This document shows, one piece after another, positions 25,214 to 54,701 of a stretch of DNA of 64,000 nt (its first letter is position 1; every line of letters begins with the position of its first letter). The translations under genes were made by a program, and so were the position numbers. Under the pieces are notes generated by a model, which was not told where the DNA came from, made no database searches, and saw only the letters and a list, made by a program, of their open reading frames with translations. This stretch comes from Pithys albifrons albifrons (lineage: Eukaryota; Chordata; Aves; Passeriformes; Thamnophilidae). Where the stretch lies: contig NC_092463.1 of NCBI RefSeq assembly GCF_047495875.1, positions 12,534,622 through 12,598,621 on the forward strand. The letters are read 5' to 3'.

Positions 25214-25685
25214 AACTCCTGGAGAGGGCCCAGCAGAGGCCAAAGATAATGAGGGGTCTGGAGCATCTCCCTTATCAGGAGAGACTGAGGGAGCTGGGCC
25301 TGTTTAGCCAAGAGAAGACTGAGAGGGCATCTCATTAATGCACATAAATATCTCCTAAGGAGGGTGCCAAGAGGATGGTGCCAGACTCCTGGTGGTCCCC
25401 AGTGACAGGTGGAGGAGCAATGGCCAAATAAAAAAAAAAACAAAAAAAACCCGGAAGTTTGACATCAACATGAGGAAGAATTTCTTCACCCTGAGGATGG
25501 CAGAGCACTGGAACAGGCTGCCCAGGGAAGGGACGGAGTCTTCCTCTCTGGAAACATTCCAAACCCACCTGGACACGTTCCTGCGTCACCTGCCCCAGGT
25601 GACCCTGCCTTGGATTAGACTGACAGGCTGGACTGAATGATCTCCAGGTGTCCCTTCTAACCCTGACGACCCTGTGATTCTGTGA
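25214..25685 (+). mobile_element. CR1 LINE 3' fragment
   Basis: This shows the typical CR1 terminal region: CTGGAGAGGGCCCAGCAG, then GAGAGACTGAGGGAGCTGGG and CTGTTTAGCC, a stretch with TTCTTCACCCTGAGGATGG and CAGAGCACTGGAACAGGCTG, and an end near ACCCTGTGATTCTGTGA. An A-rich tract at about 25428-25451 replaces the usual sequence in the middle. It is 5'-truncated, as most CR1 copies are. It lies between the minisatellite and the CpG island, antisense to WDR25 in its first intron. Confidence 0.93.
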
Positions 25686-25907
25686 ACACCCCCCGGGCCT
25701 CCCCAGTGCCCCCAAACAGCCCCGCCCGAGGCAGCGTGTCCCGGCACCGGGGCCACCTCCTTGCCCTCTCCCGCGGAGCCGTAACCTCTCCCCACACACG
25801 CGCACGTTCCCTGCAGCCCCGGGCGCCGAGAACACTCGTGGGGCCGGGACAAATCCCGGATTGGGCCGGGCCGAACCAGCCCCGCTCCCGCCGCGCCCAA
25901 AGCTCAC

Positions 25908-25990
25908 CTGCCGGGACGCTGCGCCGCGACTAAAACCCCACCGGGTGGAAACAAGGCGCTCCACTCAAACAGTTCCGCCTGCCGTATCCC
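25908..25990 (-). other. WDR25: Predicted WDR25 5'UTR exon 1 (upstream end uncertain)
   Basis: On the minus strand the CpG island contains CCCGGCAG followed by GTGAGC, a strong donor with its boundary at 25908. It faces the acceptor of the WDR25 coding exon at 22412. The transcription start is not marked by a core motif, so the upper limit given is only indicative. Confidence 0.4.
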
Positions 25991-26149
25991 CCACGCCGGG
26001 ACGGCGCGTTGGGAAGGGCAGGGCTCAGGCCTGGGCTCGTCGAGAGTGCAGGAGCCCTGTTGTAACCGCTGGGCGTGGTGGCGAGAGCGCTTTCTTGGGC
26101 TGCTGGGTGGGGGCAAGGAGGGCTCTGGGAGGCAATGGTTCCGGGGGGA

Positions 26150-26225
26150 TGTGTTTCCCAGTCGGGAGCCGGGAGCGGCGTGCCGGCGTGGGGGTGATGC
26201 AATGGTGGAGAGCGAGGAGCCGACG
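26150..26225 (+). other. WARS1: Candidate WARS1 leader exon 1 (start uncertain)
   Basis: In the CpG island GAGCCGACG is followed by GTGAGG, a usable donor with its boundary at 26225. An ATG at 26202 opens eight codons (MVESEEPT) that end exactly at this boundary in phase 0. Spliced directly to the exon starting at 30933 it would read on through SGT into the WARS1 start codon. The true transcription start and exon choice need transcript data. Confidence 0.3.
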
Positions 26226-26899
26226 GTGAGGAGAGATGGGACGGAATGGGGCTGTGGGGACAGACCCGGGGGGCGGGAGACGGGTTGGTGGGGCGGTCAT
26301 TGCCGCCCCCCTGACCAGTGCGAGGCGCTGGGGGCTCTGCGCGGTGCGGGGCTCTTCGCCGGGCACGTTTCTTCCCTCCCTTTGCGAGGCGTTGATGGCG
26401 CTTGAGGGCTTTCCCTTTGCTCCTAACCCCCCAGGGCTACATCGCCAAGGCACCAGGAGAAAATGCCCTGGGGAGAGCAGGGTGGGATGCCCAGGCCGCT
26501 GGAAAATGTGTCCCCCCGCAGGAGGGGCAGGGCAGGGCAGGGCTGGCCGAGCCGGCCAGGGCAGGCAGGGAATGGTGCAGGCGTCGGGCTCAGGAACATC
26601 GGCGTGCTGCGTGATTTTGGGCACCAAGATTTGTGCTTGCACAGCAGCTTTGCCCTTAACAGCTGCTGTGTAGTAATTATTCATAGGGGGCTCTCCACAG
26701 CGGTCAGGGATTGAGTGATCCTGTTGTGATCTTGGGGAATCATCTTGCACTGTTGTATTGCATTTTCATGTGTAAACCGACGTTTGCCGTGACTGGGAAG
26801 ACAGATCCTCTATAAAATGCAGCCGGTGTTGGAGTGCTTTTCAAGGTGTTTCCGTGTGCATACTACCTGCTTTAATTTTTCTTTTCTATTTATTTGCAG

Positions 26900-26922
26900 G
26901 AGGCAAAGCAGTTTTCAGGAAT
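26900..26922 (+). other. WARS1: Candidate 23-nt WARS1 leader microexon
   Basis: A long pyrimidine tract ending TTTATTTGCAG (to 26899) is followed, 23 nt later, by GTAAGT at 26923. Both splice signals are near consensus, about 0.7 kb downstream of the CpG island. Its length is not a multiple of three, so inclusion changes the frame of any upstream ATG. Confidence 0.35.
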
Positions 26923-29900
26923 GTAAGTGCTGTTAGACTTCCGTATTATCTCATTTGCTCCTGAAAGATTTTTCTGGACTGCTGTATTACTCTTGTCTTT
27001 GGAAGTCTCAATGTACCTTCATAGGATGTTTGTCATGAAAGATCTCTTCTTAACATAAAGTGAAACCCTACTCTTTAATTCTCAGGTCTCTAACTTACCA
27101 AATCACATTGCAAACAGTGAAAATGATCATAGATGTGGGATGGGAGTGCAGCTGGAAAGAGGAGAATACAGTTCTTTTCTGATACCTTTGCCAAGGATGA
27201 TTTTTAAGCTTTGTCTCATAATGATACAATAATCTGAAACGGACACAGGAGCAGTTCCCATTGCAAGTTAACTGCCTTGCATAGGTAGAGAAGGCACAGA
27301 AATCTTGGCTTTCAAGTTCACACTGTGAAACTAAGGCTTCTGAGTTCATTCTGGGCTGTGATTGCAAACAACCTAATAGTCCATTCTCAAATTCCCATGT
27401 ATCATTTTTTCCCCTCCAGATCTGTTTGTCTATGGTATCTAATATGTCTGGGACTCTTAGTTTTAATAGTATCAATAAGCAAGGAAGAAAAAAAATTACT
27501 GATAAAATGCTGAATATCCAGAAATTTCTTTTAAATGGTTCACAGTTGCATTTATAAATTTCAAAAGATAGAGACCTCTGTTCCATATTACTGCAATCCT
27601 GGCTTGAGTTCCACTAGTGAATAGTAACAGTACTGAGGTAAATGGAGATAACTTTTAGGTAGCAGTCAGTATGTTTTGCATTTTATAGTCATAGTATTCT
27701 CATGTGTTCTTGCAGCAACTGGTTTACTTTTGTTACTTCCTAATGAAAATGCACCTTCATTTAACATTCTTTGCACATAGTATCCATACTATTCCAAACA
27801 TTTTAAAGAGTCTTTCTGGTTTACTACTCTCCCATAGATGTGCTCAGTCTCAGCTGTCACTTCAGCCTTTCTGAATGGGGGCAATCTGTCATTGAGAATA
27901 TACTTCCAGGAATTAAGTTAAGATATCAAATCACAATTTGCTCTACAGCAAAGAAAATCCTAACTTATATATTTTCTATTTTTTAAAATTTGAGGTCATA
28001 ACTGGCATGTTCCTACAGAAAGGATGTGTGTTAATCTTCATAAACATTTCCTCATATGAATTTATTCTACACTTTCTTTTCCATTTACATATTTTGTGCC
28101 TATGAAAAAGTGAAAAACACTTATAGCCAAATAAAAATGTTATTAAATTGTAGGAATACATCAAATAATTGTCCAACCTGCTTCAAATTACTTTTTTAAA
28201 ATTGCTCTGTAAAACTGCAAAAAGTCAAGCTCAAAGAGGTTGAGATTAGGTTAAAAAATTAAGTATTGCTGGTAATACCTTCATCTTATTCTACTCAATT
28301 ATGTAATCTAAATATGATATCAGAGTTAAGCAAATTACATGAGCAAGTGGATGTAAACACTTCTCAGTTCTCTCAGCATTTTCAGCTGAAGCAGAAATGT
28401 GGGAATGGTGCAGCTGACTGACAAACAAAGCCTTAATCACAGGTGTGTTTTGATAACCAGCAAGTTACCAAATCGACCTTCTTAAGTTTACTAGGCAGGT
28501 AAAGGCTTTTTACAGTGGCAGTTTAAATATATGCTATGTAAACATAACCAAGGTTGTGATTAAGCTGATTATTTTGTAGAAGGAAGGCTTTGAAATACTG
28601 CTGAACAACTAAAGCAACTATTATAGGCTTCTGTTTTGGTGTTGTTTTTTTTTTTAATTTTGGGAAAAGAGAGGCAAATGAACATGCATTTTTACTATCA
28701 GTCCATCTAATCATGCTCAGTGCATGGCAGTGGGTCAGTAATGGGCTCTCCAGAGAGACACAATCATTTGTAAGTCGGTGGTTTTTACGTGGGCACAGCT
28801 TGGTACACACGGGCACGGCATGACAGGGCGTGCTTAGGGTAAAGGCTGTGTTTCCAACACACACCACTGACAACTCAATATGAAATTAATTTACTCTGTT
28901 GGCTTGCATTGCCTCTGTCACATCTGAATGCAGTGCAGTAAAATAAGCATCTGTTCATGAATTAAGGTGATGTCAGGTACCTCAAGCTTGTAAATACAAT
29001 AGATTGTAAATACAATAGCTTGGGCGTTTGCATAAATTAGCCACGTTAGGCAGCACTTCACAACCCTGGCCACTTCTCATCAAAAATTTACTTTTCTCTC
29101 AGTTCACTTTTGTCATTAGTATCTGCACTGTTACCTCATTTTAACAGCCACAGGTTTTCTGTTACTCTTTTATAATTCTCTGTATACCTTGTTATTGTGA
29201 TATGTTCATCCCAAATGGATTCATTTGGGTTAGTTGCAGTTCCACTTACAATGTTGTTTTTCTGACAGATGGTGTCCTTCTTACACATATTTAACACTTA
29301 TTTTCTTCTATGAAATATGACAAGCTTACTATAACCACAACCATAAAAACTCTCTTCCCATTTCCCATTAATGCTTTTTATCCTCGGTTCTCAGTCTTTA
29401 AGCAGCATGATGCTTGAATTTTTACCAAAAGAATATTCCGAGCATATATAGTTCTAAAGATGTCATTATTTTGTATAGAGAGCTGCTGAGCATGAATAAT
29501 TTTTGAAAATAAGGATTTCTTAAAGAATGATGAATCTGCAGTTGAAATGAGTTTTCACACATGGCAGGTTGATAACAGGTTCACCAGATTTGTTAGACAT
29601 AAATAAAATCAAGTTTTTTTCAGAGATTATCTGAAGACAATTCATCAGGTAATTTTAGAGAAATTAGAGGGAGAAATTGCTGGGATACCGTTAATTGCTG
29701 TGTCACCATTATGAGAGGTATATGTAGTAAGGTGTGAGTTAATTCAATGCAATCCATGTTACAGGGGTTTCCTGTCTTGGTAATTACTAAGAGATGTTCA
29801 ATGTATTCATTAAAATTATGTACAGCAGAGTTTATTTATAACATTTTAGAATATAGATGATAAGACAAAGATCAAGATTTTTCTGCTGTAGAGTGAAAAT

Positions 29901-30932
29901 TATTTTAATATTTGGTAATAGACACTATGCTTATCTAACATTTTAACAGCATTATTTTACTTTCCATGTTAGTGTACTGTAGACTTTGAAGTTGTAGTTT
30001 TGCAAAGTCTCAGTCACTGATAATTATTAATAGGCTGCTAAGAAAGTTCCAGATAATGTTATTGTTAATATATAGAACATAATTGTTAGCCTGGGAGAAA
30101 AGACCTTGTGTGGAAGTGTGGGCACACTCTGTGCTAGGAAGCTGCAGTGATCAAGAGTTATGTTGGACACAGGAAGACTGCTGTGTTATTAGTGTGAGCC
30201 ATGTCCTCCTTTAAGCCATGTCCTAGTATTTATCCTGTATATTTCTGAGAAACACATAGTTCTGCAAGTGTACAGCCTATTACTGACTCAAGGATTCTTT
30301 AGAAAGCAGCATTTTTTACTAATCATCAGTGTGTTTGTAACCTTTGGAGGAAAGCCATAAGGAAGATGACTAAGCTTTTCTCTTGTATATATTTCTTTGG
30401 GCTGAAGTACTCTTTTATATATACTAAGACAAAATTCCATATCATAGGTATAAAAATCTCATCATTCCAAATCTGACAAGGTATCAGAGCAGGAACATTA
30501 ACTAATCAGGAATCAGATAACCTCTTCCAGTTGTCCTGGGATGCTCTGAATCGTACATGTATTTAATTACTTTCATCAGGAATTAGCCTTTGAAAAGATG
30601 TTCTAGTGTTAAATATGTAGACAAACAATATGAACAATGATCTCTGTATTTATTTGTTACTCCTGTTAGTCTCAGTCCATTTCTGTATGAAACTGAAGGT
30701 CCTTGTGTTAGTCTCTCTACACTTATCAATTTGATATGAATAGAATTTGTTATGAGGTCAGTATAGTTTTTATATTCTTACTTTGTTCACCCAATCTTGA
30801 AGACTTACACAATAGAATAAAACACTGCTTTTTGCCCTACAGTTCTTCTTGTTCTTCCTGCTGTTTTGAAACTACAAGCCAAAGAATTGGAAGACAATAA
30901 ACTTAATAGTAACTAAACATATCTTTGTGCAG
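26923..30932 (+). other. WARS1: WARS1 first intron
   Basis: AT-rich sequence of 4 kb between the leader exon(s) and the first coding exon. The only long opening is a 163-codon minus-strand frame (27586 to 27095) with one hydrophobic stretch, unrecognised and plausibly chance. A 17-bp near-duplicate (TGTAAATACAATAG twice) lies around 28989-29020. Otherwise I see nothing to name. Confidence 0.6.
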
Positions 30933-30941
30933 TCTGGCACA

Positions 30942-48729
<17,788 letters not shown>

Positions 48730-49040
48730 AGAAATGTGTATGTGTTTTAGCACTTGATAGTCCAAAACTGAGTAATTGTTGTCTTCTGTTGTATGTCATG
48801 ACTCCCTAGTTATGTACAGCCTGTAATCAGTGTTATAAATATTGCTTTTAATGAGTTAATTATCATGAACAGCAGAGTACAAAAAGTGTTAAAAATTGCA
48901 TCTTACTTAAAATCAGAGTATACAAGACAGAATTGACCAGTCTTGCAGAAAAGCATGTATGTCAGCACAGCATTTTATTTTAATGTTTCTTAATATTTCA
49001 TGCTGAAAATATAAATAAAATCTCCATTTGATGATAAAGA
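48730..49040 (+). other. WARS1: WARS1 3'UTR (proximal)
   Basis: AT-rich sequence from the stop codon to just past the first canonical polyadenylation hexamer. A longer 3'UTR is possible, since another AATAAA occurs near 51156. Confidence 0.6.
49014..49019 (+). terminator. WARS1: Polyadenylation signal AATAAA for WARS1
   Basis: AATAAA lies 285 nt after the stop codon, within ATAAATAAAATC. It is the first canonical hexamer downstream and a reasonable main signal. Confidence 0.55.
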
Positions 49041-52000
49041 CTAACTTGGAAATTGTTTTAAATATATTTAAGATGTCATTTCTCAAACTAGTAAGTAGCT
49101 CCATTTTCTTTTGTACCGGTACCTTGGTTTACTCGACTGCATGTTCTTCCGGGCTGCTGGGAACATGCTGCACACAAAAAGGTAATGTTACAAAGTGGGA
49201 TCAATAGAGAAAGAATGGACATCTGTGAGTTGAGTACAGGAGAAAGAATATCAGTCTTGTTTTGCTGTTATCTTCGTGTTTCACCTTGGGTAAGTTGCAA
49301 AAATCTCACTGTACTTTTGTTTCTTCTGCTATTTACTAATCTGAGTGCCTCAGGAGGGAGGAGTTTATCATGAGGATGCAAAATTCCTTCATATTCTCGT
49401 GTGGAAGATAGTATAGAATTGCAAATTTTAGTTTCTAGTTATGAATACCAAGTGTTAAATCATGTTGTGAAAATTAAGTCACACTGGACACAGGAATACT
49501 TTTAGTACTGTCTGTTCTCTTTTACTGCACCAGGTTGTTTAAACTAGGGCTATTTATTTTAGAATGTATTCCACTGAGAAAACAGACCTTGTTAAAATAC
49601 CTCAAGTAATATTTGTCTCCTTTCTTCAAAAGAACTTCAATGTCTCTGCTGCTATTTATGCAAGAAAAAGTCAAATTATTAGCTTCTTTATTTTGATATG
49701 TTCAGTGCTGAATGCAAACTGTTAGGTCTGTCTTGTATTTTCATAGAATAGAATAGAAAGTTGCTAGCCCAGACATAGTCTTATCAAGGGTATTTTTATT
49801 TAATGCAGTTAACAGAGGTGGGTATTGATATGTGGTATTTGCAAATCATGTAAAAATATAAGGAAGGCACTTGAATGAGGTGTGAAAGATTTAAACTTAA
49901 CAGGTTTGCTACGGTGAAGTCCAGTGAATATAAATTCACTATAGTATTCTTTAAAAAAAATTAAAAACCAAAAAACCCAACTTTTAATTTCACTGCAAAT
50001 CTTTCAAGTCAGCTGATTACACTTGAGTTGAGGGAGAAGTTTCAAGTATGAGACTTGTCACTGACTCCAGTATCCCTGGGATCAGGCTGTCAGTACAGGA
50101 GAACGTGCGGAGTGTTTGTGCTTGTGCCGCTGCCTCCGCAGCAGCAGTTCTGTCACACGGGACACACCCCCTCTGGCATGACCCTGCCTTGCAGAGATGG
50201 AAGCGTCTTGAGTGCCAAGATGCGCATGAAGTAAACCTGTTCATTTATGTTTGTGCAGGGAACCAAGGACAGACAGAAGTGCAAGGCAAATTTAGTTCCA
50301 CTGCGTGAGTTTCAAACTTATGCTGAAAACAGTAGGGCTTAGCTTTCGTCTTTGCAGTTTATGTGAGCTGGCATCACTAACATAATGCTGTCGAGTTTAC
50401 TGTATTAATGAAAATGTTTCACAGAGACTGTTCTGTAACTCACAGACAAAACATCTCAGTGCCAACAATGGTTTAACAACCAGTAGAAAAAAATTTATTT
50501 AGAAGTGGAGCAATTCTTAGAGGAAAAAGCAGCTTCTTAAATCCAATAGTAAATAAGCTAATTCTTAGTTACTTTAGACTCTGATGATGACCTTCCTCTT
50601 CTTGCACTCTATTCTGTGTCGTCTTTAAGTCATACATAAAAGATAAGACTTAAATTGACTTTAAAAGGGCTTTTACAAACTCATAATGCAAATTTCTTAT
50701 TTAAAATAGTATATGCAGATTTGTCCTGCAGGATTTATTTCATTAACTAAGAATTAATTTAGTTATTCAGGAAAGGAAAATATGCTGTAGGAGAAACAGT
50801 GCTGAGTTCTAGTCTTCGCTAAGCAGATGAAATCACTTTATAACAACAGTTAAAATCTGTTTTGAAAGTTCTAGAAAGGAAAGTGATAGCAAAACTATTT
50901 AGTATTTGTTTACAGAACAAGCACCATTTTCAAGCACTCTGATGAATTCATACCAACATGCTTCTGCAAAGACAATGTTTCTCAAAGGAGCCTTGGAGAA
51001 TTCCTCTATCTGTTGTAATTACAGTTCATGTCCCAGAGGCATTTAAAGGTCAAGAGAAGGCAGTTTTCAAAAGCACATGCAAAAATCTGTAAGAATGTTA
51101 TCAGGCAATGTTCATTGCATTTTCCTCAATTTGCCACTTTTGTTTATCTCACTGTAATAAAAATGTAGATAAAAGTCTAAAACTTCTTTGGTTTGACTTT
51201 TTTATTATTGTCTTCTAAAAGCCTTAATTAAAACTCACTCTGTTTTTACCTCTCTTCCTACCCTTTTAGGTGTTGGCTTAAGTCATGTGATGTAGCTGGT
51301 GCTTGTTCTGATGTCCAGTGCCTTTCAAGTGCCTTACAAGCCCCTTCCAGGTAGACTTCAGATTGCTCCCAGAGCAAGCTAGTAAGGGTCAATTGTCCAA
51401 AATCACCTGGTTGCCAGCCAGACTGGGTGTTGAATGTCGCTGTGTACAGCAGCCAGCTCTGAAATGGGAGGAAGGGCAATGTGACCTGTTTACAGGTAGG
51501 TTTGGTGTAAAACTGGTTCTTAAGTGAAAACATGGTCCTCCACAATTGCTGTCCAAAAGCACAGGTTCTGAATAGCTTCCCACAGCTGTTCCACAGTCAT
51601 CAAGAGGCATGCTGAAACCTACTAGGATAGTTATGAACATTGTCAGAGGAAACAGGGACTGCCAGCAACACGAAAACATGAATTAGAATGTGCATTCCAA
51701 GAAAATTCTCTTATTTTCAAGGCCACCAACTGAAAGAAATCATCTATACAACAAACTACAGTCCCTATTACAAAGTAAACCCAGTACCAGCAGAAAAAAT
51801 GTGGTGCCTTCTTTCTGTTACCTAGCCTTCAGCTGGCTAATTTATCAGAATAAATGGTTCTGTGACTGTTAGAGTAGCTAGAGATCACAATAATACAAAG
51901 AAATTAGAAAATAAAGCAGTCAAGTGCTGAAATCCAGAAGCCAAAGACCCAGCTTGGTTCTGTGGATATGTAGTGATGTATATATGTCATGTCAGTAAAC

Positions 52001-54211
52001 AAAAACTGTGCTTACAGTACTCACACAAGCAGTTCCTGTACCTGGTGGTGTTTGTATCAGCATGAATTAGCTGAGAGTTCTTGCTCTAAGGCAGGTTTTC
52101 ACCCATACATTATAAAGATATTTTCCCCAGTAAAGGGTTGTGAACAGGATTAAGCCCTTACCTTCCTGAAATAAGCTGCATGGAGATACAATTTTCTTCC
52201 CATGTAGCATTTGTTCAGGCCACATGAGACTGCTTACATATGGTGCTGAATGCCTTGAGGCTTAGAGTTCTCAGCCCCTCATGCTGTCTTCTGCAGGTAT
52301 TACCACTCATATTTACAGTTCTTCTGTAATTCCTCTCTCAAAATCAGCTGTATTTCAGTTCCACCTACAGGAGGAAACATTTTTAGTCATATGGATGCAT
52401 GAGCCTATTGAGATCAGCTGTTTTTAAACCTTGGGCTGAAGGTGGATGGTATCAGTGGTGCCTAACAGTGGTTGTTTAGTCTGTTTTGTGGACATTCTTT
52501 TACTATCACTATTCAGAGGATGAGAACAAGGTTGGCTGAGAATAACAGGGCATGAAGGAATTTGATTCCAAACATCCAGGCAGAGCTGGGATAAATCAAT
52601 GCCCAGCTGGGATAACCCTCAGTTAAACGCATCACTGGCAGAAAGAGATGAGGTTAGTAGACTCTTAAGAGCTATCTTAAGAGGAATTCCAAACCTTGAG
52701 GACTTAATTAAATCTTGTAAGACTTGCTGACTAAAGGAAGTTTGGTGCTGACACTCAAAGCTGTAACCAAGGATGGTAGGTTGCTGAGGCCATAAGCACT
52801 GCGGAGAGAATCCAGTTCAGTGCTGGGACTTTCATTTCACTCCCCCTTAAGGTGACATACTGTGTTGCCTGCCTGATCTTTTAACCCTGCTCTTGGATCA
52901 GCTGCAAGAGCTGGGTGAACTAGAGAGAGGAATTAATGGTGCTTGTTCAATAGCATGGCTGTACACATGTTTAAAAGGCCAGTTGAAGGCTTAAAATTCA
53001 AGTCCCCTTTATTCTTGTCTAGTAGCAGCTGAAATCTTTGAACTTGTTTTTCTAGTACAAGATCCTTCATGTGTGTCCAGGGCAGCTGACAAGTCTTATC
53101 TGCTGCAAAATTACTGTCAGTGTAATCAAAGCCATGCCATCAGCTGAAGAAAGTGGCTGTGGACCAGAAGGGTCCTGTATATGAGAACTTCTTTTATAAT
53201 ACCATATTCCTCTTTCCCTCCAAGAAATGCATTTTTAGCAGAATGTGAGAGGGGTTGGATCCAGTCCACTCCAAGTGTATGTGTGGGCCCTGAGGCAGGA
53301 TGGGCGAACTAAAGTATTTCTGCATTTAGGGATGTTCCTTCTGAAGTAATAGCATGGGTGTTGTTTTTTTTAAATTGACATGTAAATGAAAAAAGTAGGA
53401 AAAAAGTAATGAAAAAGAAGTAATAGGAAGATAAGAAGTAATAAATTCTTTCAAAATGTATCTTTGACAAAATGTATTTGGCTGCTCCTAACAGTGTCAT
53501 TTAAAGGGAGAAGAATATGCACTCTTGAAAGTTGTAAATCTTAATTATGCTCCACAACTTTTCAACTCTCCTTTAACTTAACTAACTCTGCTAGTGCACC
53601 AATTTTACGGCAGCCTTCCCTTTGAGAAGCAAAGAGGCTTTGCATCTATTCCCACCCCTCCCTGCAGGATGAGAACGGATTGCCTCCAAGGCTGTGCCAA
53701 CCTCAGAGAGATGCTGTTCCATAGGCCTCCGGGAGAGGCCTGATGCTGTGGAGGGCTCAGGGAGAAAATCACGTGGCTGCCGGGAACCCGTGCCTGGCGT
53801 CACTGCACTGAGGCCATTAGCTCAGTTATGTAAACAGCCCCTGTCTGCCACTCATTAAATAGCAACAGGGAAAACCAAGGACATTCATATTTCTGCTACT
53901 GCCAAGGGGATATAACTGAACACTACCCTGGGAAAATTACAGCTGGGAAAGACAAGTTGCAGCCTGAAGCACAAATATCTAAGTCACTCAGTGAATGCAG
54001 TGCAGGCATTACATGTAAAGAGCACATGCCAGACAGTGTTAAATCTTACACAAACGCCCAGCTTTTGCTTTGGTTGTAAGGATCATTTTCTGTGCCAGTA
54101 GGAAACAAAATTAAGTGCTTTACCAAAACCTCTGATCAGACAAGCAGCTTGTTAGGATATAAATATTTTCAAATGTTTCAAGGGCCTAAGGAGCAGCTAC
54201 AGTCTAAATAC
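49041..54211. other. Intergenic DNA between convergent WARS1 and SLC25A47
   Basis: 5.2 kb between the two 3' ends. Most is AT-rich with no gene. Two short patches are richer in GC and CpG (about 50040-50240 and 53630-53820), each open in some frames but without recognisable protein or repeat identity. The overlapping openings at 51258-51679 on the minus strand also have no identity. Confidence 0.6.
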
Positions 54212-54217
54212 TTTAAT
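54212..54217 (-). terminator. SLC25A47: Candidate ATTAAA polyadenylation signal, SLC25A47
   Basis: On the minus strand ATTAAA occurs about 200 nt after the SLC25A47 stop. It is the common variant hexamer. No AATAAA was seen closer. Confidence 0.35.
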
Positions 54218-54414
54218 GAGATAAAAGTGAGGTTGTATCTGAATCCAAGACTCCTTGATTAGTTTGTAATCCTATTAGAATGAAACAAAGCCATCAGTCA
54301 TCAGCTTTGTGCTGAAATGTCAGTGCTTCTTATGCTGTCCATCAATTCAGCAGTTGTTTGTGGATATTGTATTCCAAAATGAAATAAATACACCTCTGAA
54401 CAGAGTGGAAAGAA

Positions 54415-54701
54415 CTATTTTTTGTTTATATAATGATCTGTAAATCTCAGTACAGCTTCATATGTTACAAACACTACCATGTTCACAGGAAAGGCACGGA
54501 TGCAGTTTAAACCTAGTCCTTTGAAAAGCACTTTTGCACCCTCCTTTCTCACACTTTCCCTTACACAGTGGATCAGGCCTTTGTATTTGTGCTGGTCCGC
54601 TTCATCTATTTGCATTCGTGATTTGATGACATCCATGGGAGTAGCTATTCCCCAGGCCAGGACTCCAGCAAAACCACCAGAAAGCAGCACAACAAGCAAA
54701 C
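54415..54701 (-). CDS. SLC25A47: SLC25A47 last coding exon (residues 200-294, stop)
   Basis: It follows GTCCTGCAG. It encodes the third repeat: GGFAGVLAWGIATPMDVIKS, YKGLIHCVRESVRKEG, VLFKGLGLNC and the C-terminus. The stop is TAG at 54417-54415. Confidence 0.96.

Larger units (their letters stand above)
22413..25907 (-). other. WDR25: WDR25 first intron
   Basis: This 3.5 kb runs between the predicted 5'UTR exon in the CpG island and the coding exon. The left 2.2 kb is ordinary AT-rich sequence with nothing I can name. The right part holds the 49-bp minisatellite and a CR1 LINE fragment. The many long openings over 24583-25307 come from the repeat and are not genes. Confidence 0.6.
25690..26560. 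promoter_or_regulatory. CpG island, WDR25/WARS1 bidirectional promoter
   Basis: About 870 bp of dense CpG and high GC lie in an otherwise AT-rich window, between the divergent genes WDR25 (minus) and WARS1 (plus). In human the two genes start head-to-head from the same place, so a shared TATA-less promoter is the natural reading. No TATA box or clear interferon-response element was seen here, although WARS1 is interferon-gamma-inducible in mammals. Long openings in this stretch (for example minus strand 26750 to 26025) reflect GC-rich, stop-poor composition. Confidence 0.75.

Noticed and set aside
24583..25307. Five overlapping ORFs of 180-220 codons on both strands, rich in Gly/Ala/Arg or Pro/Ala/Ser
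   Set aside because: They are produced by the 49-bp minisatellite. The unit has no stop in any frame and its length cycles through all frames, so the repeated peptides are artefacts.
25335..25964. 209-codon minus-strand ORF
   Set aside because: It runs through antisense CR1 sequence into the CpG island and has no coherent protein identity.
26025..26750. 241-codon minus-strand ORF and overlapping plus-strand ORFs in the CpG island
   Set aside because: GC-rich, stop-poor composition over a promoter. No recognisable domain, and it lies upstream of the predicted WDR25 leader exon.
51258..51679. Overlapping minus-strand ORFs of about 95 codons in the intergenic region
   Set aside because: No recognisable domain and no splice or promoter context. 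Both frames overlap, so at most one could be real.
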